From positions 16,869,325 through 16,933,324 of the forward strand of contig LS997562.1 in assembly GCA_000469685.2 (NCBI GenBank): DNA of 64,000 nt, given 5' to 3'. The notes below the pieces were generated by a model, which had not been told where the DNA came from, ran no database searches, and saw only the letters and a program-made list of their open reading frames with translations. This document shows, piece after piece, positions 54,312 to 64,000 of the stretch (within the stretch, counting starts at the first letter, position 1; every line of letters begins with the position of its first letter). The DNA comes from Haemonchus contortus. Taxonomy: Eukaryota > Nematoda > Chromadorea > Rhabditida > Trichostrongylidae. The translations under genes were made by a program, and so were the position numbers.

Positions 54312-56312
54312 TTAGGGTGTGGATATGATCGATTGTACTGAACCCTCTCCGAAACCCTGCTTGTTCGCATGGCTGTCCTTCACTAATATTCTGCCAATCC
54401 TGTTTAGGATGACACGAGTGAAAAGCTTGTAGATTACGGACAGCAGGCAGATTGGGCGATAATTGCCAATATCGTCTGGATCTCCCTTCTTGTACAGCAA
54501 TACAGTCTTGCTAGTTTTCCACGACGTGGGCACTTTGCATTCCGACAGGTACCGCGTGAAGAGCCTAGCCAGAGTTTTGATGATGACTTGTGGTATACTC
54601 TTCAGATGTTCTGGTTTGATCCTATCGGGACCGGGCGCTGTACAGTTCTTCATCGACTTGATGGCATGTCGTATTTCGGAAGGGAGAACCGAAGGAGCGA
54701 TATATTCGTCTTGCCTAAGATGGTGAGTAGGCAGGTAGACGTGACTGTCGAAGAGATCCGAGTAGAAGTCGTAGATGACCTTCTCCATTGCCCTCCGGGA
54801 TGCAGTAACGGTTCCGTCAGGACGACGAAGGGAGGTCATCTTGGTCTTGTAGTTGGCGAAGCTCCGTCGGGCTTTGCGAATGCTCTTTCCGGCCTCGGCG
54901 GCTTCGTCCATGACTGCTGCTCTTCTCTCTTTCAGATCTTCCTTTATCGCTTCTCTGCATAGCTTCGCAAGTTCGGACGTTTGTTGATAATTGCCTGTAG
55001 CTCGCGCGATTCCACGCTGGCGTATCAGCTCGAGAGTCTTCGAAGAGAGTCGTCTCTTGGCTACTTGTGGACTCTCAGCTTTTCTAGCGCTATCGTGAAG
55101 GTGTTCGACGAGCCGGTTGTACTCATCATCGATGTTGTCGATAACGGAATCTTCCCATTTATTCGCAAGGGAAGCGAAGTGGTCCCAGTTGATGGAGGTC
55201 TTGGGGCTTCGTTTCCGAAACTTCATAGCTCTCTCCCCACGCACTGAGAAGCAGAATCTAGCGCGGAGGAGACGATGGTCCGATCCCGTGTAGAACTTCG
55301 GAACAACAGCGACGTCGGTCAGGCAAAATCTCCGATTGAAAATGATGTGGTCTATTTCATTATGGAACTGTCCACCAGGTGACTCCCATGTCCATCTTAA
55401 ATGAGAGGGCTTCTGGAACTGCGAGTTACCATGGATGGTGTGGGTCGTCATGATAAACTCGGACAGCCTTTCACCCTGCTCATTCCATTCCACTCCGTGA
55501 GTCCCGATGTGAAGCTCTTCAGCCGTTCTTCTGGGGCCAATCTTGGCGTTAAAGTCACCGACGATGACCTTGAAGAAAGTGTGGTCTTCTCTGTAGAGCC
55601 TCTCCAGATCCATATAAAACGATTCCAACTCCTCTTCTTCGTAGCTCGATGTTGGTGCGTAAGCAACGAAGATGGTGAGAGCTGGGGTCGAGCCACATCT
55701 TCTTAATCGTAAACGTCCGATTCGGGTTGTTAAGCTTTCGTACGAATCGATGTTCATGGCCAAGTGCGTGTTGACGAGGACACCTACGCCGCCGACGCCT
55801 TTACTGTCGCATGTTCCAAGGAACAGTTCTTCTCCAGTCTCAAATATAGCGTGCAGCGGGCGATGCCTTCTCGTCTCGGTCAGTCCGATGACGTCGTACT
55901 TGATCTTCCTAGCTTGCATCATCAGGTCTTCTATACACGCTTCCGATGCAAGCGTCCGTGCGTTGAAAGTACAGATCGCCATCTTAGTCCTTCTCCTTTT
56001 GGGCAGCCTGTTTTGGCCCTGAGATTTTAGCAGCCTCTCCCGAGCGGTCCTACCCAACGCTGCCGTATTGGGGGCTCCCTCAGGTTCAGGGGAATGAGGC
56101 CCATTTTTATTACTGTTTTTGGCGGTGAGAGAAAGAACCCATCGCGTAGCTTGCCAGGCTCTGACGTGGGGGGTTGGACAAGGGGCTTTGTTTTTGGAGG
56201 CGGCCCCGAATCGCCTCCCAGATACTTCCCAGCGTGACTTGTTCGTCACTCGAATGCAAGCTTTTGGCCGAGTCGATGGGCAGGATACCAACTGCACCCA
56301 CAGACTCTCCAC
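54312..56312 (-). pseudogene. RTE ORF, part 1: endonuclease and start of reverse transcriptase
   Basis: A 666-codon open stretch. The first 110 residues are low in conservation and the functional start may be the Met of KMAICTFNARTLASEACIED. Apurinic-type endonuclease motifs follow: IGLTETRR, VAYAPTSS, VIVGDFNAKIG, NEIDHIIFNRRF, GSDHRLLRARF. Then a helical linker and the first reverse transcriptase blocks ([36 protein letters not shown]). A one-base change near 54388 throws the frame into a stop at 54312; the correct continuation ([18 protein letters not shown]) is open in another frame across the same bases. Confidence 0.92.
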
Positions 56313-56718
56313 ACACGTATGCGTGGATCACCTGCGAGGAACAGAGGGTATATCGACCCAGCACAGCAGAATCAAGGAGTCCATCCCCTGAATCCACCTG
56401 CGTCTCTGGGCAAGTACCGGTGACTTTTGGTCGGCGATTAATTCCCCTATCCGCCACCTGGGGACGCCCTACGTAGCCTCGTCACTAACCGGCTGGGGAT
56501 CCTTCAGTGAGAGAGAACTCAGTGAAGGAGATCCGTAGACTCTATAATAAGGCGAGATAACCCCGAGACAGTTCTTTAGACTAGAGACCCCTCGAACCCG
56601 GTATACAAGGGACTCACCTTGATCTAAATCGCCGGAGCGTTAGATCGACCACCCTTGTATACCGGGTTCGCGGGCTCTCTAGTCTAAAGAACTGTTTATC
56701 TCGCCGTATTATAGAGTC

Positions 56719-57023
56719 GGGCGGAGGTGGTGTAGTGGCAAGTGGCGCACTATATCACACGCACGGTCAGGGGTTCGAATCCCGGATCGATGCCCGCCTA
56801 GGCCAACCAAGCCTTCCATCCCTCCGAGGTCGGTGAATTGGTACCAGACTCGTCTGGGAGGATAAAAGCACTGACTTGTACATCGGCTGGCCACCGCAAG
56901 TCATTGTATAGGCCACATACGCACGCATTACGCCACTACGATTCTGAATGGAAGTCGAGTGCGGGGGCGCATCCCTCAGACGGGATTGATTAACGCCAAA
57001 AACTTTATCCTTTTATCCTTTTC
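56719..57023 (+). mobile_element. Full-length tRNA-derived SINE, 305 bp, 10-bp target duplication
   Basis: TTATAGAGTC is present at 56709-56718 and 57024-57033. The head has an A-box-like TGGTGTAGTGG (56728-56738) and B box GGTTCGAATCC (56772-56782). The body includes GGCCAACCAAGCCTTCC, ACTGACTTGTACATCGGC and GGGCGCATCCCTCAGACGGG, and it ends AACTTTATCC repeated as TTTTATCC instead of poly(A). A non-poly(A) tail of short repeats fits mobilisation by an RTE-type LINE (inference). Other copies: 4700-8303 (split) and 62275-62400 (3' part). Confidence 0.9.
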
Positions 57024-57058
57024 TTATAGAGTCATTCTCGATGGTTTTTCGACTTTTC

Positions 57059-57094
57059 GGCTTTGATAAAGGCGAACTCGCCGAACCATTAGCC
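57059..57094 (+). ncRNA. Degraded hammerhead-like motif, right end of the palindromic element
   Basis: The mirror of 53070-53105. Stem I GGCT with AGCC and stem II GGCGA with TCGCC persist, but the core reads TTGATAA and GAACC. Probably inactive. Confidence 0.55.
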
Positions 57095-57139
57095 CTATAA
57101 AGTTCAACATCTTGGAAAGGCTGAAGCAGATATGCATAC

Positions 57140-58190
57140 ATGTCAGTCAAAAGTAAAAAGAGTTTTTGGTGCCCTACGATTTAGTTTTGCTACCTTTGGT
57201 GCCCCACTATTTAGTTTTGTTACCGTCTAAGTCTCGATCAGCATTTGTTCCAGCTACTTCATCTGCTACGAGTGCAGTAGGCGCATTGACGACGTTGGCA
57301 GCAGATTCAACGACAAAGTGGGTCGATCTGAATTGCTGTTACAAATTACTCTTCATCTCACTTTCTTTGACTTGTAAACAATAACTTTAGTGCAATGATA
57401 GGTATCAGCGTAGGGTAGCGTATCCGTTGCGCTTTAATCTAACTTCTGCCGACCTTGTGGAACGAACAGTCGACTCGGTGTTAAATCGTGCCGAAGAGTT
57501 CGAGGGGAAATCCCACAAGATGACCATTATGCTGTTCATCTATTTTTTCAATCATTTGCCCATGATAATTACAAAAGTGGATGAAGATTCCGAAACCTTT
57601 GAGACATACCTTCTGAAGTGAGGGCGGAGGAATTCTTAGACAATACTCGGATCGCTACTGCACTTGTGAGACTGTTTCTAATGACGTCTAACACCGTAGA
57701 AAAGCACATACTATTCTCACCTCACATCTATGGGAAGCTCATCTAATCCAGAGAGCTCAGATGCGGCTCCATTACAACACTGTTTGATGTCTACATGTGA
57801 AAAATGAGAGATATCAATTGGGAACGCTGGAAACTTGACCCGAGATATTCACATGAGCAAGGAGCAACAAATACAAATATTGCAATTTGCTAGTGAGCCA
57901 AAGCATATCCGAATTAGTTTGTGGCTATCTGACATTGCGCTTTCAATCGAAATGCTACCCAGCCCACTGTGGAACCGGAACAACTGATGAACATTTCGCC
58001 ATTTCTATTGCAGAGCTGGTTCAGCTCAGGTGGGAGATAGGGCGCCCATGTCGTAAGAGACCACGAAGGCTGTGTTGCGTATGAGGGGACAGTCGTAGCG
58101 GTACTGGCATCACCGTTCGATCTTGCGCTGTCGGGGTAACTTATGTGGACTTACTAAGGATGGATGCTCGATCGCACTGGCCATTCAAGA
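57140..58190. other. No gene recognised
   Basis: A duplicated TTTGGTGCCC-class segment (57164-57230) lies at the left. ORFs 57166-57384 and 57427-57621 have protein-like composition but no family or clear splice sites. Confidence 0.3.
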
Positions 58191-58199
58191 GTAGATGTA

Positions 58200-59471
58200 C
58201 AGGGTGTCCCAAAATTATTTGCGCCGATTTATGGCAATATATTTCAAACTTCTCAGCTGCGAAAGACGATGGAATCTCTATGCACGTCAGCTAACACTAT
58301 GTGCTACAACATGCTAAAGTCGCCTTTGAAAATATCCCCTATGAGCGCGGATAGAAGTCAAAGTTTACTCCGACTTGATCGTCTGTGGCACGCAGGTATC
58401 CTCCATTTCTTCCCAGCCCTTCTTCAGCCTTTGCATCCTAGGACTACAAACTGGGAATGCAAACTCGACAGGTCCTCTTCTAATCGGAGACCATTCTTGG
58501 AAGTCAAGTGAGTCAAGTTCTGGAAAATAGGATGACCATTCCTTTTCACCAATGAAGTCGGGCAGCTGTCGTCGGCACCACTCGCGGGCAAGCTTGGCTA
58601 ACCTAACTTGGGCGGGAGTAACACCCTGCTGGAAGGACTACGAGATGTCTCAGGAAACGCAGTCGGATCATTGCTTCATTACTTCCATCAGTACGCTGTT
58701 TGAGTACTGGTCTTGGTCAATTTTCATGCCTGCACCGAAGAAACCATGAGCGGCTTACCCTTGCCAGTGATTTCCTCGGAAAACATCATTGTACTATTCT
58801 GATAGCAACTTTTTGTGAGATATTACACGCTAGGCCTTCTTTCCGGAACGCGAAAGTTTTGGTTGTTGAGAAATGGCTTTATCTTAAAAAAATTTTTTGA
58901 CCAGAGAAAACGACGAAGGGTTGCGTGTCATCGCTTTCGGCTTTCTGCATTTTTGGGCCGGCAGTATCTGTTGAGATCGGAATTGAAGCGAAATTTCTGC
59001 ATACGATAGGAACGGCAGTGAAACTTCTGCAGGACATTCTCCCATCTCGATAGCTCCTGTAAGCCGTGCCCGTTGACTTTTTTTTTGATGGGTCACCCAG
59101 GATCCCGACCGATTGGCATGCGGACCATTTTAATAGTCCTATCTTCAGGAACATTCTACCTTTCTACAAATCTTGGTTTGCCTCTGACTCAGGCTTTTTT
59201 TCTGTATCGTTTAATAACCTCCTATACAGTTACTATAAAAATCTCAAGGAATTTCATAATGCCCTTCCACCTCGCGCGTGTCAATGATTGCAAGTGGCAA
59301 TGAATGAGCCTCCTCCATCTGAAAGATATTAGGAGTTCCACATCAGTAACCATGCATATTGCAAGGAAACCTTCTTATGCAACTAATCAATAACAGGATA
59401 TGTGAATTCGATATATTATTTCTATCTTAAAAATTTCTGAATTTGGGCGCCAATAATTTTGGGACACCCTG
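58200..59471 (-). mobile_element. mariner-family transposon, full length, dead
   Basis: The 1272-bp element has inverted ends CAGGGTGTCCCAAAATTATT and AATAATTTTGGGACACCCTG with TA on both sides, the usual mariner size and target. On the minus strand decayed transposase is legible: VVFSGQKIF (near 58900), LMVSSVQA, FQQG where mariners have FQQD (near 58625), WCRRQLPDFIGEKEW and FPELDSLDF where S-P-D-L-N-P-x-D is expected, and GYFQ near the end. At least two catalytic Asp positions are altered and stops are frequent. ORFs on the plus strand are antisense artefacts. Confidence 0.88.
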
Positions 59472-59479
59472 TATACATT

Positions 59480-60425
59480 CATGAGTGTTTTTAGACGCTG
59501 TTGTCAAACCCACTCTCCGAATATGCGAAACGATTCTGAAAACGAGATTGCGGGAGCATGTTTCCATGTAGTATGGGATTCTGTCTAGCAAGTATCGAGA
59601 GCAAGTCGCGAGGTGAAGCAGATATGAAGCGATGTCGCAGTAGGTGAAGCAATGGAACGCGCAGCATCAGGGTTTGCATCTCTTATGCATGATATTATTT
59701 CGAAATTTTATGGAATGTATGCTGAGCTAGCTTTTATACCTTTCACTGACTGACTGCAACCCTCGCTAACCATAAGGAACATAAAAGTTTATCTATAGAA
59801 GCTGTAGAAAATTTTTACTATGCGATACGATGCATCATATACGGTATTCGGAAACAATGGACTGCTCCCTGCACTGCAGTTTGAAAGGATAGGAATGACT
59901 AATCATATCCGAGTCCATCCTTTTGAATGTTTTTCACATTCATGAACCACTTCTGAAGCATACTGCTCTTACACTACTTAACCGATTACGTGACTCATGA
60001 AGCAAAAAGATGTAATAAGCACCTAGAAGTGTAGACAATGCATGGGGAAGTCCTACACTCATCATTATTACCCTTCCCTGAAGGTGAAATGAGGATCAGG
60101 GATTCAGTTCAACTAGCATGAAAAATTTACGTCTGCCCTTTTTCAGACTTCTAATTATTTTTTTTACCGTACTCTGAAATGTTCTTCAACCTGGTGTAGA
60201 TCTATGAGATAGGTCCAGCTCATTTCGGTGACTGGCTATCCCACGAAGGATAGATGTGTTCTAGCCTGAGAACATTTCTTCACGTACTCCAACGATTTAG
60301 AAGGTAGATGTGATTTTTGACCTGGGCAACATACACATACATACATTCATACACTGACAAAAAAAGACCCTTGAAATCCTAGCCCATTATTTATGGATAT
60401 ATGTGTATCTGCTGCGTTATTCAAA
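59480..60425. other. No gene recognised
   Basis: No domain, repeat family or splice-framed exon identified. Confidence 0.35.
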
Positions 60426-60433
60426 TTTTTCAA

Positions 60434-60946
60434 AGGCACAGTTCACTTGATTAATTGGATTCGAGTAATTTTGAGGTACGTTTTCAAGGTAAAAAAGTAG
60501 AAATGTTGATATAGAAGAGTACATCGGTGGCGGAGAAAGCGAGAAAATGCCTACTCCAAGGCTTTTTAAAAGAAGTGGAAGTGGAGATCGCCTGACGATG
60601 ATGGCATGTAAGGGGAGTTCGGACGAGATTGACTCACTCTCATTGCTTAAAGAGATGGCACCAAGCCGAAATATTCCGAAACTGCCTTTAACTGTCGCCA
60701 TATGTTATGAAAAGTTGCTTGAACTTCCCACTCTCTCGAGATAGTGAAAGACAGTCTAACCTCAGCAAAGCTGCTGGAACTCGTCTACTGTGGGTGTGGC
60801 ATTCACACATGTATTCTTTGGCCCCTTACCGTGTTCTATCCAGAACGTTTTTGACTTTGTAGCGGCAGGTATGGTACGAGGGAGAGCCAAATTCATATAA
60901 TACTATAGAGAAATCTTAGGAACCACTTTTATCGTTAACTATGCCT
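60434..60946. mobile_element. TTAA-flanked MITE, copy E (divergent)
   Basis: Starts AGGCACAGTTCACTTGAT after TCAA and ends ATCGTTAACTATGCCT before TTAA. Shorter (513 bp) and internally diverged from copies A-C. The 65-codon ORF 60547-60744 lies wholly inside and is not supported as a gene. It sits just upstream of the first visible exon of the membrane-protein gene and may be in its intron. Confidence 0.7.
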
Positions 60947-61020
60947 TTAATAGAGAATAGGAGATAGTGTTCCAAAGACTTCTATTTTATCATCCTTTGA
61001 AATAATGAGGGAATTTACAG

Positions 61021-63997
61021 GGAACCTGGGATCGATGACCGTACGATGACAATTATTATCATAGCAATCGTGGCGGTACTTGTAATACTGTGCGCAGTAG
61101 GCATCGTTATTGGTTTCATAATAGAGCGAAAACGTAGTAAAGAGAAGATGCGACTTTATAAAGAGATGATCAAGGATGAAAAACGTCACGAGAGAAAAAG
61201 GAAAATGAAAAAGAAGACGGTGAGCTTGTTTCAAAATCTATATCTGCTACTTTGGATTGACCTGGTAAATGTCTTCTGAACGAGGTTAGTATTGGAAATG
61301 AAGAAAAGTAATTGAAAAGTGTGATAAAATATAAAATTTCCGAAAGCATACCGGAATAAGATCTCGCTTTTTATCGTTTCACCTTGCCATGACTTACGGT
61401 AGCTACTTCAGCTGTAGTTTATGGTTTCCCTCTTCCTTTTTCAGTGGAGAGGTTTACAGAGCATGCGATTACGCCATCTTGATCCGATATTCCTCGGAAT
61501 CTGCCCACCGTTTTCGGGAAATAGTAAACATAGTCGTCGAAAACCGTCAAATGAAACCTACATGGAAGAGCGTTCGCGCATATTTTTGTAGCAGAATTCT
61601 TGAAGGTCGACGCAATTTTTCAGGCTTCCTCATCGCGAGCGAGATCGAGAAATCTCGGAATTTTAGCCGAACCAGCTGATCCGTTACGACTGAGGATTCA
61701 TCTTGTAACAATCAAATGACTTCTTCAGTGCAATAGTCCCACAGAAGACCTTCTGACAATCACTGTCTATGCAGACCGACCGCGGACAAGCCTTCACTTT
61801 TTCCTCCAAAACCCTGTGCCCTCTGAATTCTGCAACTGCTGCTATTGAATGTAGAATGCTTTCCAATCGCTATCAAAGTTGGGCATGTCGGTGTGTGGGC
61901 GGATCACCCTGGTTGGTCAACAGGATGCAGCACCACTCAATCGTGTGTACATCATCTTTGTTAGACCCAGGAACAGACCGAGTCGTTTCTCTTTTGTCGG
62001 ATGAATGTCATTATTCCAAACCTTTCTTCCAACTTTCCATGCTTCTGTTCTTTTCATATTCATTCATGGAATTGTCGGTCGCCATCAACAACTCAGAGAA
62101 AATTCGAACGATGAGAATCGATCGTTCAGTAGTAGTCGCAGCCTGTGATGAGAAAATTTGAGTTTTCGACCCGGTCTATGGTAGTCATAGCAAAGCGAAG
62201 GCATCGCCGTTAGCTGCGGAAATTCGGGTACAAGAACCGCTACCAGTCGGCTTTGCTGTTGCCAGAAACATAAAGTTAAAAGGATAAAGTTTTTGGCGTT
62301 AATCAATCCCGTCTGAGGGATGCGCCCCCGCACTCGACTTCCATTCAGAATCGTAGTGGCCTATTGAGTGCGTATGTGGCCTATTACTATTAGTCGAAAC
62401 GTTTCACCACGTTACTTCAATGCAGCGAAGGTCTCCCGCTTATCTCTAAGTGCTACACTGTTTTGAAGCAGTCACCGGTCCACCTGATTGGCAAATTTGC
62501 GACTTTTGTGGCACTCTATTTCATCTTCTCGACCTACTCAGGCGTCGTTTAGTCATGATTTACTCATTATTGGATTTCTATTTCCAACTTTCCTTTGTTG
62601 TTTCTTTGTTGTTTCTTAATTCTTAAATCACCTTACTAGGTCAACCTCTCCAGCTTATTACTGACATGGTGTAGCGCGTTCACTACGCATAAATAAATAA
62701 ATAAATATACAACGACTTGCGATTGCCAGAAACATAAATCACCTAATTGAAGGCACTGTTCGCGGTGAAGATTGTTCCGAGTTTTGCCTTCGGAATCAAG
62801 CTGTGGCCCCAATGATAGCATGTGTTGACAAGTTGAAAACAGCCGCTCTCAAATGGACGGCTTCTAAAGTGGCTTGTCCGACTTATACACCCCAAAGCGG
62901 CCTTGTTTAGGCTGTTCTATTCACGGACGTCAACGAATAGTACGCTTATGTGAGAGACACTCAGACGATCATGGACAACATTGTAGAACTCTTTTCCACT
63001 TCTTTCTTAGAGACTTGCATTACTTGAAATCGGCCGGCCTTCCCGCTTTCTTCGTCATTTTTGCACTGATCTGCATCATAATATACTATTTCATCTCCTA
63101 GATTAGGTTCGAGTCAACATAGACTTGCTTTTAGGAAGCTCCTTCTATCCAGCAAAAGTGATTATCTGTAAGAGCGTTGGAGTATCCTGTTTTCTCCGCC
63201 TGTTTTCTTTTTTGGTGGACCTTGAATCTTGCAATAACTGTTTAGTCCCTCTTTATCGTGCTCAGCTGATCATTCGAAGCGAAAGGAGTATTTCCGTATT
63301 GACGACTTTCAAATCGCAGGAGAAAAGTAATCCTTTTTGGAATTGGAATTTCCATCGCGTGGAAAAAAGTCTTTTCTCAAAAATGTAGTATATTGCATAT
63401 GGCAGAATGTTCAAACTGTAAAAAAAGAGGCCAAAAATGCTCTTTTCTCCTCAAGTTGAAGATCCATTTTAATGGCCTGAAAATTCTTAGAAGTCAGCCT
63501 CGATAGTTGAAAACTATCGCGGCTGACTTCTAAGAATCGAACATCTGAAGGTTTTTTCAATCATCACTATTAGAGCTAAAACAATGCTTTGAAAAATTAA
63601 TCACACGCTGAGCAGGCTATCACCAACATTCAGTCGTGTACTCCTTGGATTTTTTTCAGAAGATGAAAAAGAAGAAAAGGGCTGAGTTCGAACAGTCAAT
63701 GAAAGTAATGAAAGCGCATCAAGAAGAGGGTGTATGTCCAATAACGTTTGTTCACCCTATAATTCCTTTGTGAAACCTGCATTACAGATTAAAAAGGTCT
63801 TACAAGACTATCTAGCCGCCCAAACGCAGACGATGACGGTAGAAGACTCTGAGAGAAACGTGGAAATGCCGTCGGGCAGAGGTCATGCGTCTAACGGAGA
63901 AAGTGTAAACGCATCCGGCGCCACACCAGCAGCCCCTACTCCACGAAATCTGGGTCAAGTGCCGATAGAAAGCGCACAGGAGGGAACGGATAAGTAA
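61021..63997 (+). CDS. Small single-pass membrane protein, three exons visible, 5' end uncertain
   Basis: Exons 61021-61219, 63660-63731 and 63788-63997 (TAA) join in phase 0. Acceptors GAATTTACAG, TTTTTTCAG and GCATTACAG; donors GTGAGC and GTATGT; the second intron is 56 bp, the first 2440 bp. From the Met at 61046: a 23-residue membrane segment (TIIIIAIVAVLVILCAVGIV), then a strongly basic stretch (ERKRSKEKMR, KRHERKRKMKKK) indicating a cytoplasmic C-terminus, a helical region with LQDYLAAQTQ, and a Ser/Gly/Pro-rich tail; about 151 residues. The reading is also open upstream of that Met to the acceptor (EPGIDDRT), so an extracellular part in earlier exons is likely. Family not recognised. 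Confidence 0.6.
62275..62400 (-). mobile_element. SINE 3'-end fragment
   Basis: The minus strand repeats the last 120 bp of the SINE at 56719-57023 (GAATGGAAGTCGAGTGCGGG, CCCTCAGACGGGATTGATTA, AAACTTTATCCTTTT). The head is missing: a 5'-truncated copy. Confidence 0.85.
63484..63538. repeat. Hairpin, 26-bp arms, three-base loop
   Basis: ATTCTTAGAAGTCAGCC with CGATAGTT pairs with AACTATCG and GGCTGACTTCTAAGAAT; one mismatch. It lies about 120 bp upstream of an acceptor in the membrane-protein gene, where it could affect splicing or be a solo MITE. Confidence 0.9.
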
Positions 63998-64000
63998 CTA

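Larger units (their letters stand above)
53143..56537 (-). mobile_element. RTE retrotransposon, near full length, 11-bp target duplication
   Basis: GACTCTATAAT occurs at 53132-53142 and 56538-56548 and bounds a 3395-bp element read on the minus strand: 5' region, endonuclease, reverse transcriptase, very short 3' end (GACAGGTGACAGGTG). It interrupts one arm of the palindromic element, so it is younger than that element. Only one frameshift is visible, which suggests recent arrival. Deletion derivatives of the family lie at 3865-4612 and 16280-16595. Confidence 0.9.
53028..57140. mobile_element. Palindromic element with hammerhead-like motifs at both ends, split by an RTE and a SINE
   Basis: When 53143-56537 (RTE plus one target copy) and 56719-57023 (SINE plus one target copy) are removed, the remaining pieces (53028-53142, 56538-56718, 57034-57140) join into an inverted repeat of about 400 bp. 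Each arm is about 185 bp: GCTTCAGCCTTTC, then the hammerhead-like segment, TCGAAAAA, GACTCTATAATA, GGCGAGATAA, CAGTTCTTTAGACTAGAGA and GAACCCGGTATACAAGGG, around a loop of about 40 bases. Arms agree closely throughout. Origin unknown; the terminal motif resembles Penelope tails. Confidence 0.8.
61225..63655. other. Large intron of the membrane-protein gene; contains a SINE tail and a hairpin
   Basis: Holds a SINE 3' fragment (62275-62400, minus), an AAAT tract near 62690 and the hairpin at 63484-63538. An ORF at 61389-61679 after a TTTTTCAG acceptor could be an alternative exon but lacks a recognised domain. Confidence 0.4.

Noticed and set aside
54463..56476. Plus-strand ORFs of 80-124 codons
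   Set aside because: They are antisense to the RTE polyprotein, whose motifs leave no doubt about the coding strand.
60547..60744. 65-codon ORF upstream of the membrane-protein gene
   Set aside because: It lies wholly inside the TTAA-flanked MITE copy E and has no donor that would join the exon at 61021.

Overview
The window reads as nuclear DNA of a parasitic nematode, most likely a strongylid (hookworm-like) species. Grounds: RTE, CR1-like, BEL/Pao, Penelope-like, mariner and Helitron-like repeats of nematode character; short introns of about 50-70 bp with TTTCAG-type acceptors; no operon-like coding density. The species call is inference. More than half of the sequence is recognisable repeat, and only three host-type gene segments are supported.

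Host genes. A plus-strand gene (20928-22515, three exons, 5' end missing) encodes a basic, low-complexity protein with eight YG-x-x-DRP motifs, six of them in a 28-residue tandem array. A minus-strand gene (35045-33884 and perhaps beyond) encodes a longer basic protein that shares an IDYW motif and one YGVADRP motif with it. The two converge across about 11 kb of transposons and look like diverged paralogues. At the right edge (61021-63997, plus) a small single-pass membrane protein is split over three exons.

Layout. 1-3850: a TATC microsatellite, degenerate tandem units and mini-Helitron-like copies. 3865-4612: an RTE deletion derivative. 4700-8303: a SINE interrupted by a TTAA-flanked MITE and by a 5'-truncated LINE with a 13-bp target duplication. 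8949-12076: gag-like and BEL/Pao remnants with a tRNA-like sequence between them. 12.1-20.9 kb: mostly anonymous DNA with three more TTAA MITE copies and LINE scraps. 23.8-32.4 kb: Penelope-like pieces, two Helitron-like elements and a mariner fragment. 35.3-37.0 kb: a mariner interrupted by inverted Penelope 3' ends. 37.4-40.5 kb: inverted Helitron-like elements. 41.75-47.68 kb: a CR1-like LINE split by three separate insertions. 53.0-57.1 kb: a palindromic element with a hammerhead-like motif at each end, split by a nearly intact RTE (one frameshift) and by a full SINE. 58.2-59.5 kb: a full-length dead mariner.

The most distinctive finding is a set of five hammerhead-ribozyme-like motifs. 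Three have the CUGANGA and GAAAC cores and matching stems I and II. Three of the five lie just downstream of Penelope-like endonuclease sequence; the other two sit at the ends of the palindromic element. Target-site duplications allow a relative insertion order to be read at several nests. All family assignments were made by eye from motifs and internal comparison; no database search was run.
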